Shown here: piece by piece, positions 44,714 to 55,000 of the stretch
Layout of the letters: each line of letters begins with the position of its first letter
Position numbering within the stretch: the stretch's first letter is position 1
Assembly (NCBI RefSeq): GCF_020966775.1
Contig: NZ_JAJKFV010000029.1
Location: 365,001-429,000 of the forward strand
Source of the DNA: Rhodopirellula halodulae
GTDB taxonomy: Bacteria; Planctomycetota; Planctomycetia; Pirellulales; Pirellulaceae
Direction: 5' to 3'
Length of the DNA: 64,000 nt
Made by a program: the position numbers and the translations under genes
The notes under the pieces: generated by a model
Seen by the model: only the letters and a program-made list of their open reading frames with translations
The model's database searches: none
What the model was told of the DNA's origin: nothing

Positions 44714-44844
44714 TGCCTCGGGGCCGCGGCCAATCAGCACTTGCGGTGGAGCGGTTCAGCGTCGACGATACGTGGCCGCCATTTGCGGCGGAAGTTTGAA
44801 TCTCTTCGAAACGTTTGTTGATTGCCGTCTTCACGGCACGCTTT

Positions 44845-45603
44845 ATGAATGATTCCACTCTCGATCCTCCCGGCTCCATTGTTGTGATTGGCACGACGGT
44901 GCTGGGGATCGAAGCGGCTCTGTATGGCCGGTTTCTTGGTTATGACGTTACACTGGTCGGCGGTGCTGATGCTTGGTCCGATCGCTCTGAGTTGGACCCT
45001 GCTGTCCGCCGGATCGGACCGACGGGGCGGGGCGATTGGTTGGATCGGCATTGGCTGTCAGGCCGAAGTATTCCAGAGGCCTGGGGCGATGCATCGCCGA
45101 TGTTGCCTGATCGTAGTTTGTCTTCGTTGGCGCTGAATGCGATCGCAGCTCAGCGAGGCGACGAAATTCCCGCGGCGCTGCCGGTGACCCTGGGGGAATG
45201 GATCACGGATGGTTTGCTCGCCGTGACTCGTTCCGATTTGCTTCGTGGCCGAGTCATGCCCGACGCGATCGTCACGTCCGTGGAAACGGTCGACGTGGAA
45301 GATGAGGACGACGACGATGGGCAAATCCCGCCGGACTACCTGTTGAAGTACCAGTTTCTTGAAGCGTCAGACGAGGCATTGCCCGAATCGCAGCAATGCG
45401 AATGTGTGATTGTTGCCGGGTTACAAGGAGACCATGTTGAATGGTCCAAGCCGGAGTCCGATGAGTATTGGTTTGAGTTGTCTGAGTCTGATGACGAGAA
45501 CGCCGAAACTATGTTGCGAGATGGCTACCAGCAAATTGTCGCCGTCTACGCCCAATTGATGGGGCGCGAAGAGCTCGATCTTTATCGGCCTCAGCGAGGT
45601 TGA
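44845..45603 (+). CDS. Unknown protein with an N-terminal Rossmann-like segment
   Basis: A 252-aa protein. From the ATG at 44845 the N-terminus reads IVVIGTTVLGIEAALYGRFL followed by DVTLVGG, the beta-alpha-beta pattern of an NAD- or FAD-binding fold; the first Gly triplet is imperfect (GTTVLG). The middle holds LPVTLGEWITDGLLAVTRSDLL. The C-terminal half is very acidic (EDEDDDDGQ, ESDDENAE), which argues for a protein-protein role or a divergent oxidoreductase. It is separated by about 180 bp from the polyketide operon and converges on the AAA ATPase gene with a 9-bp gap. An oxidoreductase role in the adjacent pathway is possible but unproven. Confidence 0.55.
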   Translation: MNDSTLDPPGSIVVIGTTVLGIEAALYGRFLGYDVTLVGGADAWSDRSELDPAVRRIGPTGRGDWLDRHWLSGRSIPEAWGDASPMLPDRSLSSLALNAIAAQRGDEIPAALPVTLGEWITDGLLAVTRSDLLRGRVMPDAIVTSVETVDVEDEDDDDGQIPPDYLLKYQFLEASDEALPESQQCECVIVAGLQGDHVEWSKPESDEYWFELSESDDENAETMLRDGYQQIVAVYAQLMGREELDLYRPQRG

Positions 45604-45612
45604 TCGACGCAG

Positions 45613-47469
45613 TTACGCGGGAGGTTGGTGCGTCGCATCGACGCCGTTGTCTTCGGCCGGCTTCTGTAGGTCGATGACGGGGCTGCCCCATTGAATCTCC
45701 ATGGAATCACCGCACTCTTCGCAGGGTGTGGTGGTTCCCATTTTCGTGTCTTCGATGACCTGTGGCTTGTCGCAGTGAGGGCAGGTGACACGGATCATGC
45801 CTGCGGGTTCCGTCATCGCATCCAAATCCGCGTCGCTGATGTCTGGGATTTCGATGTCAGCGGGTTGCAGTGTCGTCAGCAATTCGTGAGTGATCTCTTT
45901 GGATCCAGCGATACGATTGGCCAATCGGCGGACGCTGCGTTCGAATGAGTTTCGGGACGTGCGACCGTTTCCAAAGTGGCGGTCTCGGTTGAAATACAGG
46001 TGAGTGAAGCCTCGAAGCAGTCGACGTCGGCTTTCCGTTGGCAGGACGTATTGGGCTTTGCCCGCAATCAGCTCGAAGATTCGGCACAACGCTTCCGGAT
46101 CGTAATCGTCGAAATGCATGGTGGTCCCGACGCGAGAACTCAAACCGGGATTGCTACGGATCATCTTCGTCATCTCTTTCGGATAACCGGCGAGGATCAC
46201 GACCAGACGATCACGTTGGTCTTCCATGCGTTTGAGCAGGGTTTGGATCGCTTCGCGACCGTATTGGTCTTGTCCGCTTTCGTCGATCAACGTGTAGGCC
46301 TCGTCGATGAAGAGCACACCATCCAGTGCCTCATCAATTTTCGCGTTGGTTTTCGGGCCGGTTTGACCCGCGTACTCCGCGACCAAGCCGCTTCGATCTG
46401 TTTCGACCAAGTGGCCTTTGTCGAGCACTCCCAAGCCACCGTAGATTTCGGCGATGATGCGAGCCACGGTGGTTTTGCCCGTGCCGGGGTTGCCCACAAA
46501 GGCCATGTGCAAACTGGGCTGGGTCGTGGGAAGTCCGGCTTCCTGACGATGTCGTTCCATCGCCAAAAAGTTCGCCAGCGTTTGAATTTGGTTCTTGATC
46601 GCATCCAATCCAATCAGCCGATCCAGTTTGGCACGTGCTTCCGCCAAGCGTTCTTCGGGAGAGCGTTGATCCTCTTTGTCATTTGTTTCTTGCTTAGGTG
46701 ATGCGTCAGGTTTCCGGGAGCCGCCTCCACCGGTGGTTGTGGGAGTGGGTTTGGCGGCGGCCTCGTGCCCGGTGCCTTCTCGCAAGCGTTTGGCTTCGTT
46801 ACGCAGCCAAGAGATCGCTTCACGGGCGTTGTCCAGGTCGGCTTGATGGTCGACGGTCGACGAGTGGTTTGATTCGGTTGGGCTGTCGGCCGCTGAATGG
46901 TTGATGGACGAAGCGCCTGCTCCGGTTTCTGGCGCGGATTGTTTGGCAGCTTCCATCGCGTCCAACATGGAATTCATGCGTTGGCGTTCCAGGTTGCTGT
47001 CGTCGCCGTCGACCATGGCAATCAGGTTGGCCATCCGAGTGGCGGCGGTGATGACTTCGCCCCAGCGATCTCGCAGCGAAGGCAGTTCCAAAAACGGACG
47101 AGTCACCTCGTACCAAGAGAAACCTTGCGCGGTGGTAATCAACCAGTCGATCGCCTCGTGCAGTTTGCTGCCTTGAACCGTTTCGCCCCAAACGTGTTCC
47201 AGCAGCACGCGACCGAGCTGGCGTTGTTCGAGAGATCTCGCATCGCTGGACGGGATCATGGTCGCGAAGACTTTCATCACAAAGCCTTCGTGCAGGTCGT
47301 CCATTTGTCCCGGCATGTTGCGGGTGTCGGTTGCGTCATCGCCCGCCAGCCAACCGTAGCTGCCCTCGGCGATCTCGCCGGATTCGACGAACAGAGTTTG
47401 CGTTTGCCGGAGGGCTTCGCGGTACAGCCGGATGGATCGCAAAATCGCGTCGTCGCTGGGGGAACTCAT
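45613..47469 (-). CDS. CbbX/SpoVK-type AAA ATPase with C-terminal zinc ribbon
   Basis: A 618-aa protein. The N-terminal about 175 residues are helical with no known motif. A low-complexity linker (about 180-270) then leads to LDRLIGLDAIKNQIQTL, the typical entry to the CbbX/SpoVK AAA domain. Walker A is GNPGTGKTTVA, Walker B VLFIDEAYTL, and sensor and arginine-finger segments follow (SNPGLSSRVG). At the C-terminus is a zinc ribbon, C563/C566 and C583/C586 (CPHC, CEEC), an unusual addition. Relatives remodel protein complexes such as Rubisco or act in type VII secretion. Neither system is visible nearby, so the target is unknown. Confidence 0.82.
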   Translation of the reverse strand: MSSPSDDAILRSIRLYREALRQTQTLFVESGEIAEGSYGWLAGDDATDTRNMPGQMDDLHEGFVMKVFATMIPSSDARSLEQRQLGRVLLEHVWGETVQGSKLHEAIDWLITTAQGFSWYEVTRPFLELPSLRDRWGEVITAATRMANLIAMVDGDDSNLERQRMNSMLDAMEAAKQSAPETGAGASSINHSAADSPTESNHSSTVDHQADLDNAREAISWLRNEAKRLREGTGHEAAAKPTPTTTGGGGSRKPDASPKQETNDKEDQRSPEERLAEARAKLDRLIGLDAIKNQIQTLANFLAMERHRQEAGLPTTQPSLHMAFVGNPGTGKTTVARIIAEIYGGLGVLDKGHLVETDRSGLVAEYAGQTGPKTNAKIDEALDGVLFIDEAYTLIDESGQDQYGREAIQTLLKRMEDQRDRLVVILAGYPKEMTKMIRSNPGLSSRVGTTMHFDDYDPEALCRIFELIAGKAQYVLPTESRRRLLRGFTHLYFNRDRHFGNGRTSRNSFERSVRRLANRIAGSKEITHELLTTLQPADIEIPDISDADLDAMTEPAGMIRVTCPHCDKPQVIEDTKMGTTTPCEECGDSMEIQWGSPVIDLQKPAEDNGVDATHQPPA

Positions 47470-47667
47470 GTCGTCAATCCGAGGAGGACGGGGGCGTCAA
47501 AAACGTGGTCGTAAGTATTTGAAAAACAATGGCTTGCGTCAATGTTCGGATCGCCCCGCGGCGTTGTGAAAAACGTGTGAACGAGGTAAAATAGGCATTC
47601 CAATTTTGGGCGTGTGGTCCCCGGATTCGCACTGTCCCGCTTCCCCTGTGACAAACGAGCAAATCCC

Positions 47668-50523
47668 TTGGCTGAAGACGGCGAAAATCAGGAACCAGGC
47701 GACGAAAACGCGGGTGAAGTGAATGGATCCGCTGGCAACGATGGCCAGCAGGACGGGCAGGGCGGTGCTGCTGAAAATGGCGGCGGAGGCCAGGTGCCTC
47801 CGGGGAGCGGGCCTCCAGGAGGTGCGGAACCGCCGTCCGGCGATGAATCAGGCGAGGGGGCCTCTGGTGGCGATCCTGACGGAGGACATGGTGCTCTTCG
47901 GATGGTCGATCTGCCGATCGAGGACGAGCTGCGTGAGAGCTATCTGACCTACGCCATGAGCGTGATTGTCAGCCGAGCACTTCCCGACGTTCGAGATGGA
48001 CTGAAACCGTCCCAGCGTCGGATTTTGGTCGCGATGAACGACTTGAATCTCGGCCCCGGCAGCAAGCGAGTTAAATGCGCAAAGATTTCCGGTGACACCT
48101 CCGGTAACTATCACCCGCACGGTGAAAGTGTGATCTATCCGACGTTGGTGCGGATGGCTCAGGAATGGAACATGCGGTCGTTGTTGATCGACAAACAGGG
48201 GAACTTCGGAAGCGTCGCCGGTTTGCCGCCGGCTGCAATGCGATATACCGAAGCTCGCATGTCCAGCGTGTCGGCAGCTCTGTTGGAAGACCTGAAGCTC
48301 GACACCGTCGACTTCATCCCAACCTACGACGAAGCGCGAACCGAACCCACCGTGTTGCCCAGCAAGTTCCCGAACTTGCTGATCAATGGTTCCGGCGGGA
48401 TCGCCGTCGGGATGGCGACCAGCATTCCACCACACAACCCAACCGAGGTTTGTGATGCGTTGATCAAGTTGATCGACGAGCCCGAAACATCCATCGATGA
48501 GCTTTGTGAAATCATTCCTGGTCCGGACTTCCCAACCGGCGGGATCATTTGTGGTCGAGCCGGCATCCGGCGCGGTTACAAGACCGGCCGGAGCACTATG
48601 GTGGTGCGGGCGAAATGCCGCATCGAAGAGATGCGCGGCAATCGCCACCGCATCGTGGTCACTGAAATTCCTTACCAGCAGTATCGCGACCGGATCGTGG
48701 AAAAGATCGCGGCTCTGGTCAACGGCGACCGGATCAAGGGCATCTCCGGCATCCGCGACGAGAGCGATCTGAAGGAACCCGTTCGTTTGGTGATCGAGCT
48801 GAAACGCGGCGAAGATCCCGATGTGATCTTGAACCAGCTCTATCAGTACTCACCGCTGCAAGACACGTTCTCGCTGATTTTCCTGGCGCTCGTCGATGGC
48901 AAGCCACGCGAGTTGACGCTGAAGGAAATGCTGGCGGAGTTCCTGCGCCACCGTGTGACTGTGATTCGCCGTCGCACGCAGTTCTTGTTGGCACGGGCTC
49001 GACGACGCAAGCACACCGTGGAAGGTTTGTTGCTGGCGCTCGCCAATATCGACGAGATCATTCAAACGATTCGTACCAGCCGGACTCAACCCGAGGCCAA
49101 AGAACGTTTGATGGGCATCGAGTGCCCCGCTTCCATGATGCAGCGAGCTCTCGGTGACGAAGGCTTCAAACAGTTCCAGCTCGAACGGGGTGAATCCGAT
49201 TCGTACACGTTGACCAGCGTCCAGACGGACGAAATTCTGCGAATGCGTTTGGGACAGTTGGTCAACCTCGAGCAAGAGAAGTTGACCAACGAGCATGCGG
49301 AGTTGCTGAAAGAGATCGCTGACTACATCGACATCTTGGGCAGCCCGAGTCGCATCAACGGCATCATCAAAGACGACTTGGAGGAGATGAAGCGTCGCTT
49401 TGGTGACAAACGACGCACCGAGATCAGCCACGAAGAACTCGGCAACATCGACCTGGAAGATTTGATCACGGAAGAAACCATGGTGGTTTCGATCAGTCAC
49501 CGTGGTTACATCAAACGGACGCCGACCAGCGTTTACAACACGCAGCGTCGTGGTGGCAAAGGCATGAAAGGTGCCAAGAGCGACGACGAAGATCCAATCG
49601 AACACTTGTTCGTCGCCAGCACGCACGCGTACCTGTTGTTCTTTACAACTGCCGGTAAAGTCCGCTGGCAAAAGGTTTACGACATTCCTCAGTTGGCTCG
49701 TGATGCCAAGGGACGCGCGATCGTGAACCTGTTGCAAATGGACGAAGGCGAGCAAATTGCCGAATGCTTGGCCGTTCGCGATTTCAACCAACCCGGTCAC
49801 AGCATCGTGATGACGACCAAAGGCGGGTTAGTCAAGAAAACACCGTTGGAACAATACAGCCGTCCCAAACGGGGTGGCATCATCGCGATCAAGCTTCGCG
49901 AGGGCGATGAATTGGTCGACGCCGCGGTGGTCGGACCCGGTGAAGAAATCATCATGGTCACGGCGGATGGCATGGCGATCCGTTTCCGCGAATCTGATTC
50001 ACGACCCATGGGACGCAATACGTCCGGCGTGAAGGGGATCTCTTTGGTCGACGATGACGCCGTGGTTGGCATGGTGGTCACGGATCCCGAGGCGACGTTG
50101 CTGACGGTTTGCAAAAACGGCTACGGAAAACGAACGCCGTTTGGTCCAAACTTGGCCGATGTGGATGGCGAGTCCGACGATGCGGCAGACAACGGCGACG
50201 ACGAAAACTCCGCGTCCAGCAGTTCCGCTCGCTACCGAACGCAAAAGCGTGGCGGCAAGGGCTTGCGTGACATCAAAACCAGCCAACGCAATGGCAAGGT
50301 CATCGGGATCGCTCGCGTCAACGACGACGATGAATTGTTCTTGATGACCGCCAAAGGCAAGCTGCAGCGAATCAGTGCTGGTGACATCAGCGTCATCGGT
50401 CGCAACACCCAAGGCGTCCGTATCATGAACGTGGATGACGGTGACGAGTTGATCGCCGTGGTGCGGGTTCCTGCAGAAGAGAATGCTGAGGAAGTCGCTG
50501 CTCCCGAACCCGCCGCTGAGTGA
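47668..50523 (+). CDS. gyrA: DNA gyrase subunit A with N-terminal extension
   Basis: This subunit breaks and rejoins DNA during negative supercoiling. With the TTG at 47668 it is 951 aa; a GTG at 47614 is an alternative. The conserved core starts at the ATG 47902 ([20 protein letters not shown]), preceded by a 78-residue Gly/Asp/Glu-rich extension. The catalytic Tyr is Tyr193 (RYTEARMS). The quinolone region reads [17 protein letters not shown]: Ser154 matches E. coli Ser83, and Pro158 occupies the position of Asp87. The GyrA box QRRGGKG is present, so this is GyrA rather than ParC. A second, similar QKRGGKG lies in the C-terminal propeller after an acidic Ser/Asp insert. Confidence 0.95.
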   Translation: MAEDGENQEPGDENAGEVNGSAGNDGQQDGQGGAAENGGGGQVPPGSGPPGGAEPPSGDESGEGASGGDPDGGHGALRMVDLPIEDELRESYLTYAMSVIVSRALPDVRDGLKPSQRRILVAMNDLNLGPGSKRVKCAKISGDTSGNYHPHGESVIYPTLVRMAQEWNMRSLLIDKQGNFGSVAGLPPAAMRYTEARMSSVSAALLEDLKLDTVDFIPTYDEARTEPTVLPSKFPNLLINGSGGIAVGMATSIPPHNPTEVCDALIKLIDEPETSIDELCEIIPGPDFPTGGIICGRAGIRRGYKTGRSTMVVRAKCRIEEMRGNRHRIVVTEIPYQQYRDRIVEKIAALVNGDRIKGISGIRDESDLKEPVRLVIELKRGEDPDVILNQLYQYSPLQDTFSLIFLALVDGKPRELTLKEMLAEFLRHRVTVIRRRTQFLLARARRRKHTVEGLLLALANIDEIIQTIRTSRTQPEAKERLMGIECPASMMQRALGDEGFKQFQLERGESDSYTLTSVQTDEILRMRLGQLVNLEQEKLTNEHAELLKEIADYIDILGSPSRINGIIKDDLEEMKRRFGDKRRTEISHEELGNIDLEDLITEETMVVSISHRGYIKRTPTSVYNTQRRGGKGMKGAKSDDEDPIEHLFVASTHAYLLFFTTAGKVRWQKVYDIPQLARDAKGRAIVNLLQMDEGEQIAECLAVRDFNQPGHSIVMTTKGGLVKKTPLEQYSRPKRGGIIAIKLREGDELVDAAVVGPGEEIIMVTADGMAIRFRESDSRPMGRNTSGVKGISLVDDDAVVGMVVTDPEATLLTVCKNGYGKRTPFGPNLADVDGESDDAADNGDDENSASSSSARYRTQKRGGKGLRDIKTSQRNGKVIGIARVNDDDELFLMTAKGKLQRISAGDISVIGRNTQGVRIMNVDDGDELIAVVRVPAEENAEEVAAPEPAAE

Positions 50524-50544
50524 CTCTGGCGGGGGAAGCCTTCA

Positions 50545-50829
50545 TCACGGATGAATTGAAAATTTTTCGCGATCGGGCAAAGGGGCCCGGTCGTCGATGA
50601 ATGCGTCGTTGATCTTTCGTTCCATCGAATTCGCGACGCGTTTCAGCAATTCCAAAACGTCTTCTTGCGGCCCTTGCACGTCCATCAGCACGTCTCCATC
50701 GGGTTCGTTGCGAACGAATCCTTGAATGGTCAGCCCTCTCGCCTGGTGGATTGCATTGGCCCGGAATCCGACCCCTTGGACGTGTCCGCGGTACCGAACG
50801 ACTTTCCTGATTTGTTTGTGAGTGCTCAT
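50545..50829 (-). CDS. acyP: Acylphosphatase
   Basis: A 94-aa enzyme that hydrolyses carboxyl-phosphate bonds. The signature YRGHVQGVGFR contains the catalytic Arg, and the second block GFVRNEPDGDV contains the catalytic Asn. The normal length is about 90 aa. It converges with gyrA, with a 21-bp gap, and is divergent from the phosphodiesterase-like gene. Confidence 0.95.
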   Translation of the reverse strand: MSTHKQIRKVVRYRGHVQGVGFRANAIHQARGLTIQGFVRNEPDGDVLMDVQGPQEDVLELLKRVANSMERKINDAFIDDRAPLPDREKFSIHP

Positions 50830-50893
50830 TGGACTATCGTGACCGCGAATTTTGATTTGGGCAATCCTGTTCCTTCCATCTCGCGATTGTTGA

Positions 50894-51949
50894 ATGTCCT
50901 GTGTTCTCTTGAGTCGACCTGTTTGCCAGCGTGGTGAGTGGGGCAGTCGAGTTCATGCATCCACGTTAGTGAAGCCGAGTGATCGACGTCGTTCATGGCT
51001 GATATTGAGTTGGTTGTTCTTGGTCAGTTGCGTTGCAGCCTTGCAAGCGAAGCAGCCCAAAGTCCTGATGATTGGGATCGATGGTTTGCGTCGCGATGGA
51101 TTCGTCGCCGCCAACACGCCGCATTTGGATGCGTTGACGGATCGAGGGACGCTGTGTTTGGATGCAAGAGTGACGTCCGACGATGTCCCGCAAAGTGATA
51201 CCGTCAGCGGTCCGGGGTGGACGACGTTTCTGACGGGGGTCTGGGCGGATCGCCATGGCGTCACCGACAATTCGTTTCGCGGTCGGAATACGGAGACGGG
51301 GCCGCACGGGTTTGCTTTGGCCAAACTTGGTAAACCCAATGTGCAAACTGCATCGTATCTATGTTGGACGCCTCTGCGAGATCACGTGACGACCGATGCT
51401 GATATCGACGTGGTGGTCACGCCCGGTGAAAGTGACTCGGTTTCCTCGGCTTGGAAACGTGCCGATCAATCTTTGGCGTGGTCAGCGGTGCCGACTTTGG
51501 TCAATGATCACTCCGATTGGACGTTCGTCTATTTCGGTTCAGTGGATGAAACGGGACACGGCCACGGATTTCATCCGAGCGTTCCTGAGTATCTGGCCGC
51601 GATCGAGAATGTGGATCGTTTGGTTGGCGAATTGATGGATGCGGTTCATCGCCGCCCGACGTATGATTCGGAGGATTGGTTGATCTTGGTCAGTACCGAT
51701 CATGGCGGTGAGGGCAGGGGGCACGGTGGTGGTCGCGAGAACGTGAATGTTTACACCGTACCGATGATCGTCAGCGGGGACGCGGCCAATCCGGGAACGA
51801 TTGTTCCTCGTGAGGAAGGATCCGCTCCGCCCGCAACCGTCGATTTGGTTCCGTTGGCTCTGCATCATCTCGGGATCTCAATTGATCCCGCTTGGCAACT
51901 GGCGGGCAGCGTGGACGGGTGGCTCAAAACGACCGCCGACGCACGCTGA
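50894..51949 (+). CDS. Exported alkaline-phosphatase-superfamily protein (phosphodiesterase-like)
   Basis: A 351-aa protein of the type I phosphodiesterase/nucleotide pyrophosphatase family. A signal segment follows a basic stretch (RRRSWLILSWLFLVSCVAALQA). In-frame GTG 50969 would place it nearer the N-terminus and is an alternative start. Metal-site blocks: MIGIDGLRRDGF with the first Asp; GPGWTTFLTGVWADRHGV with the nucleophile Thr; FGSVDETGHGHG; and STDHGGEGRGHGG. The enzyme probably acts on phosphate esters in the periplasm. Its substrate is unknown. It converges on the giant RTX gene with a 76-bp gap. Confidence 0.85.
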   Translation: MSCVLLSRPVCQRGEWGSRVHASTLVKPSDRRRSWLILSWLFLVSCVAALQAKQPKVLMIGIDGLRRDGFVAANTPHLDALTDRGTLCLDARVTSDDVPQSDTVSGPGWTTFLTGVWADRHGVTDNSFRGRNTETGPHGFALAKLGKPNVQTASYLCWTPLRDHVTTDADIDVVVTPGESDSVSSAWKRADQSLAWSAVPTLVNDHSDWTFVYFGSVDETGHGHGFHPSVPEYLAAIENVDRLVGELMDAVHRRPTYDSEDWLILVSTDHGGEGRGHGGGRENVNVYTVPMIVSGDAANPGTIVPREEGSAPPATVDLVPLALHHLGISIDPAWQLAGSVDGWLKTTADAR

Positions 51950-52025
51950 TTCAAACTGATCGGCAATACGCGACCACCGAATGAATCAGACTTACTCGCC
52001 GCGGTCCGCCGGGCTCTGTATTGCG

Positions 52026-55000
52026 TCAGATGATCCGCACCAAGTCGTCTCCTGGACGAAGACGAAGGTCGTCTTCATCGGAAGCAAAGTAGGCGTCGAT
52101 GCCGCGTTCGCTCAGGGATCGGTCCTCCGAGCCATCGGTGCTGAGTGCGGCGATCAAATCGTCCGCCAAAGCGCTCACGCGGTTGGCGACCGTTTGTGAC
52201 GTATCCGTCCAAACCGCCACCAATCGATCGGCATCGGTTTCATCCGGAACGGTGGCGAGCGAGTCCATGATGATTAGGTCGTCACCGTCGCCGCCGTCGA
52301 GTTGATCAGCACCCAAGCCACCGATCAAAATGTCGTTGCCGGTGCGGTCATAGATTCGGTCGTTGCCATGACCACCGTCCAGGTAATCGTCGCCACCGCC
52401 ACCTGACAGCTTGTCATCTCCGTCGCCACCGTAGAAGCGAACGGGGATGGTTGATCGACGGTCACCGTAAATGTCATCCTCGCCGTCGCCGCCGTAGACT
52501 TCGATTCGGCTGAGGTTGTCGTAGGTCGCTTGGATACGAGTTCGTTTTCCGAGTCGAAGATCGAGGTCGATGCTATTGGGTTGATCACGCACGGTGTCCA
52601 ATCGAACTTGATCGTCTTCACCGCTCCCACCAATCATCAAGATGAACAAACCAGGGTTGTCGGGATCAGGGATCAACTGGTTTTGATCGACGATGGTGGT
52701 GGTTGATGCGGTTCCACGGCCATTGACGTTGTCACGTGTCTCAACGGTGATGGTGTAGGTCCCCGGTTGTTCCGCATTGAATGTGAAGGTCTTTCCCGTG
52801 CCAGCGTGGATGCCGCGACCGTCGGAGTCTTTGACTTCCCATAGATATTCCGTCGTCACCTCATCGGGAGCATCAGTCACATTGGCGATGAATTCGAATG
52901 TCTGTCCGACGACGCCAGATGCCGTTGAAGTGATTGCAACCGTTCGGTCGGTCGGCGGATCAACGGGCGTCCCACCCTCGTCACTGGGGGGAAGTCCACC
53001 GGGCGTCCAGGTACCGGTCGTGGCAGCCGAGGTGGCCGCATCGATCAGCCACTGCGTCATCGGAGGCGATGTGGTGGCAAACAATTGTTGGCCAAGTTGT
53101 TCGCCATCGTCGAGGTTGGGGTAGTTACGACCTTCGGTATGAACGTCGTTGGTATCAGCGTCCCCGCTGACTCGATTGCGGCCCGTGCCGCCGAGCACCA
53201 CATCATTTCCGTCATTCCCGTTGACTCGATCATCACCGATGCCACCTAGCAGAATGTCGTCGCCATCATCCCCTCGGATCGTGTCTTCGTGGAAATCGAG
53301 ACTGATTCCGGCCAGTTCAGGTGATCGAAGGAGGAAGTCTTCGTTGATGTCACTGCCTTCGATGGCATAGACGGCCAAGCGAAGGTTGATGGGCGTGGAT
53401 GGTGCGTCGATCAAGCGTGCGGCAAGGATCGCGGCGTGATCGCCCATGACGATGTCGTTGCCAGTGTCGCCATCAATGTCGTCATTGCCAATTTCCCACC
53501 GTGCATCAACTTGGCCATGACGTGATCCTTGCGAGAGACGCTCACTGGTCTCCGCGGCGCGGGCCAGACGCCCACCGGTCGTTGCCACGTTGGTCGGGAC
53601 TTTGGCGTTGTCGATTCGTGCCAGTTGATCAAGCAGTGTCTCGACATGTCTTTCTAGTTCGAAGGCTTCGATTTCATCCGCAGGTGAATCCAGTACGAGA
53701 GGCATCACCAACACTCCGTCATCGCCGATCACCATGTCGTCACCGACACCGCCGCTAATCTCGTCTTGGTCGATGTTGCGATCCATTTCGGCGACATAGG
53801 CGATGCGATTCAGTGGTGTGCGGTCGTCGAGCATCTCGTTGATGTCGATGGCTCGGGTGGATCGACGCTGAGTCAAACGTGTGTCGGCTGCTGTCGCTTG
53901 AGTCTGAAGCTGAACTTCCAGGTCCGCGAGCTCTGCCGGTGTGAGCCCAGGCGTCACGACGGTGTCGGGTAGATCGGACAGACCGCCCGTAACAATGGGT
54001 GTCACAACGCGAGCGTCGCCACCGACCAACATGTCGTTGCCTTCGCCACCTTGAATGTCGTCTTCACCGATCGTGATTTCGAGGGTGTCGACGTAGTCAA
54101 CATTGCGTCCGCTGATCACCGGCAGGCTGGGGCGTTCGCTAGCCGCGTCGGCCAGTAGCGTGTCAATCACACCGAGGTGAGCCACACCGATCAGAATGCC
54201 CGCGTCAGAGGCGACGGTTCGCAGTCCTTCCAGGTAATCCATCATGGAGGCCGCGTTTTCGGCGATACCGTCTGCATCTGAAAGCTCGCTATCGCCCGGG
54301 ATCATTCGAGTCTCAGGCATCTCCATCACCAGTTGGTCACCCACGATCGTGTCGTCGCCTCTTCCGCCGTCGATGGTGTCGCCACCGATGTCCGTGTTTC
54401 GACTGGGGATCGGTTGATTTTGGATCTCGTAGTCCACGACGGACTGATCGAGCATCATGTCGCTGAAACCGACCACCAATCCTGTGATAGAGTTCTGCGT
54501 TGCAACGATGGAGTCTTGCAGGGCCGAAACATCCGATTGCAATTCGCTTCGCACAATCATGGAGTCGCCTGCGATCACGTCTTGGCCGTCCCCGCCCGAG
54601 ATCGTGTCGGATCCATCGTTGACCTCGGATCGATCGACCAACGTTGGTGTGACCAAAATGGACGCGTTGATGAATACGTCGTCGGTGGTGGGAATTGCGT
54701 CCGAATTGGCGATCTTCGAAAGCGTCGCGTTCACGCTGGAAATGCGATCCCAACGAGGAGCCTCAGCAAGCCAATTGCCTGGTGCAGCGACCATGTCAGG
54801 AACCACCACGTGCCCGCCACTTGGCAGGGATAGAGTGACTTCGGCAAGTGTTGGCGAATCGCTAGCGATCAACCTCAGTGAGTCCGCCATCATCGAAAGG
54901 TCACCGATGATCGAGGTTGTGTTGACACCGAAATCGCCGATGAGCGTATCGTTGTCTCCGCCGCCATCGATCGCGTCATTCCCGCGACCGCCGATCACCA

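Noticed and set aside
47668-50523. The topoisomerase subunit as ParC
   Set aside because: The GyrA box QRRGGKG is present in the C-terminal propeller, which ParC lacks.
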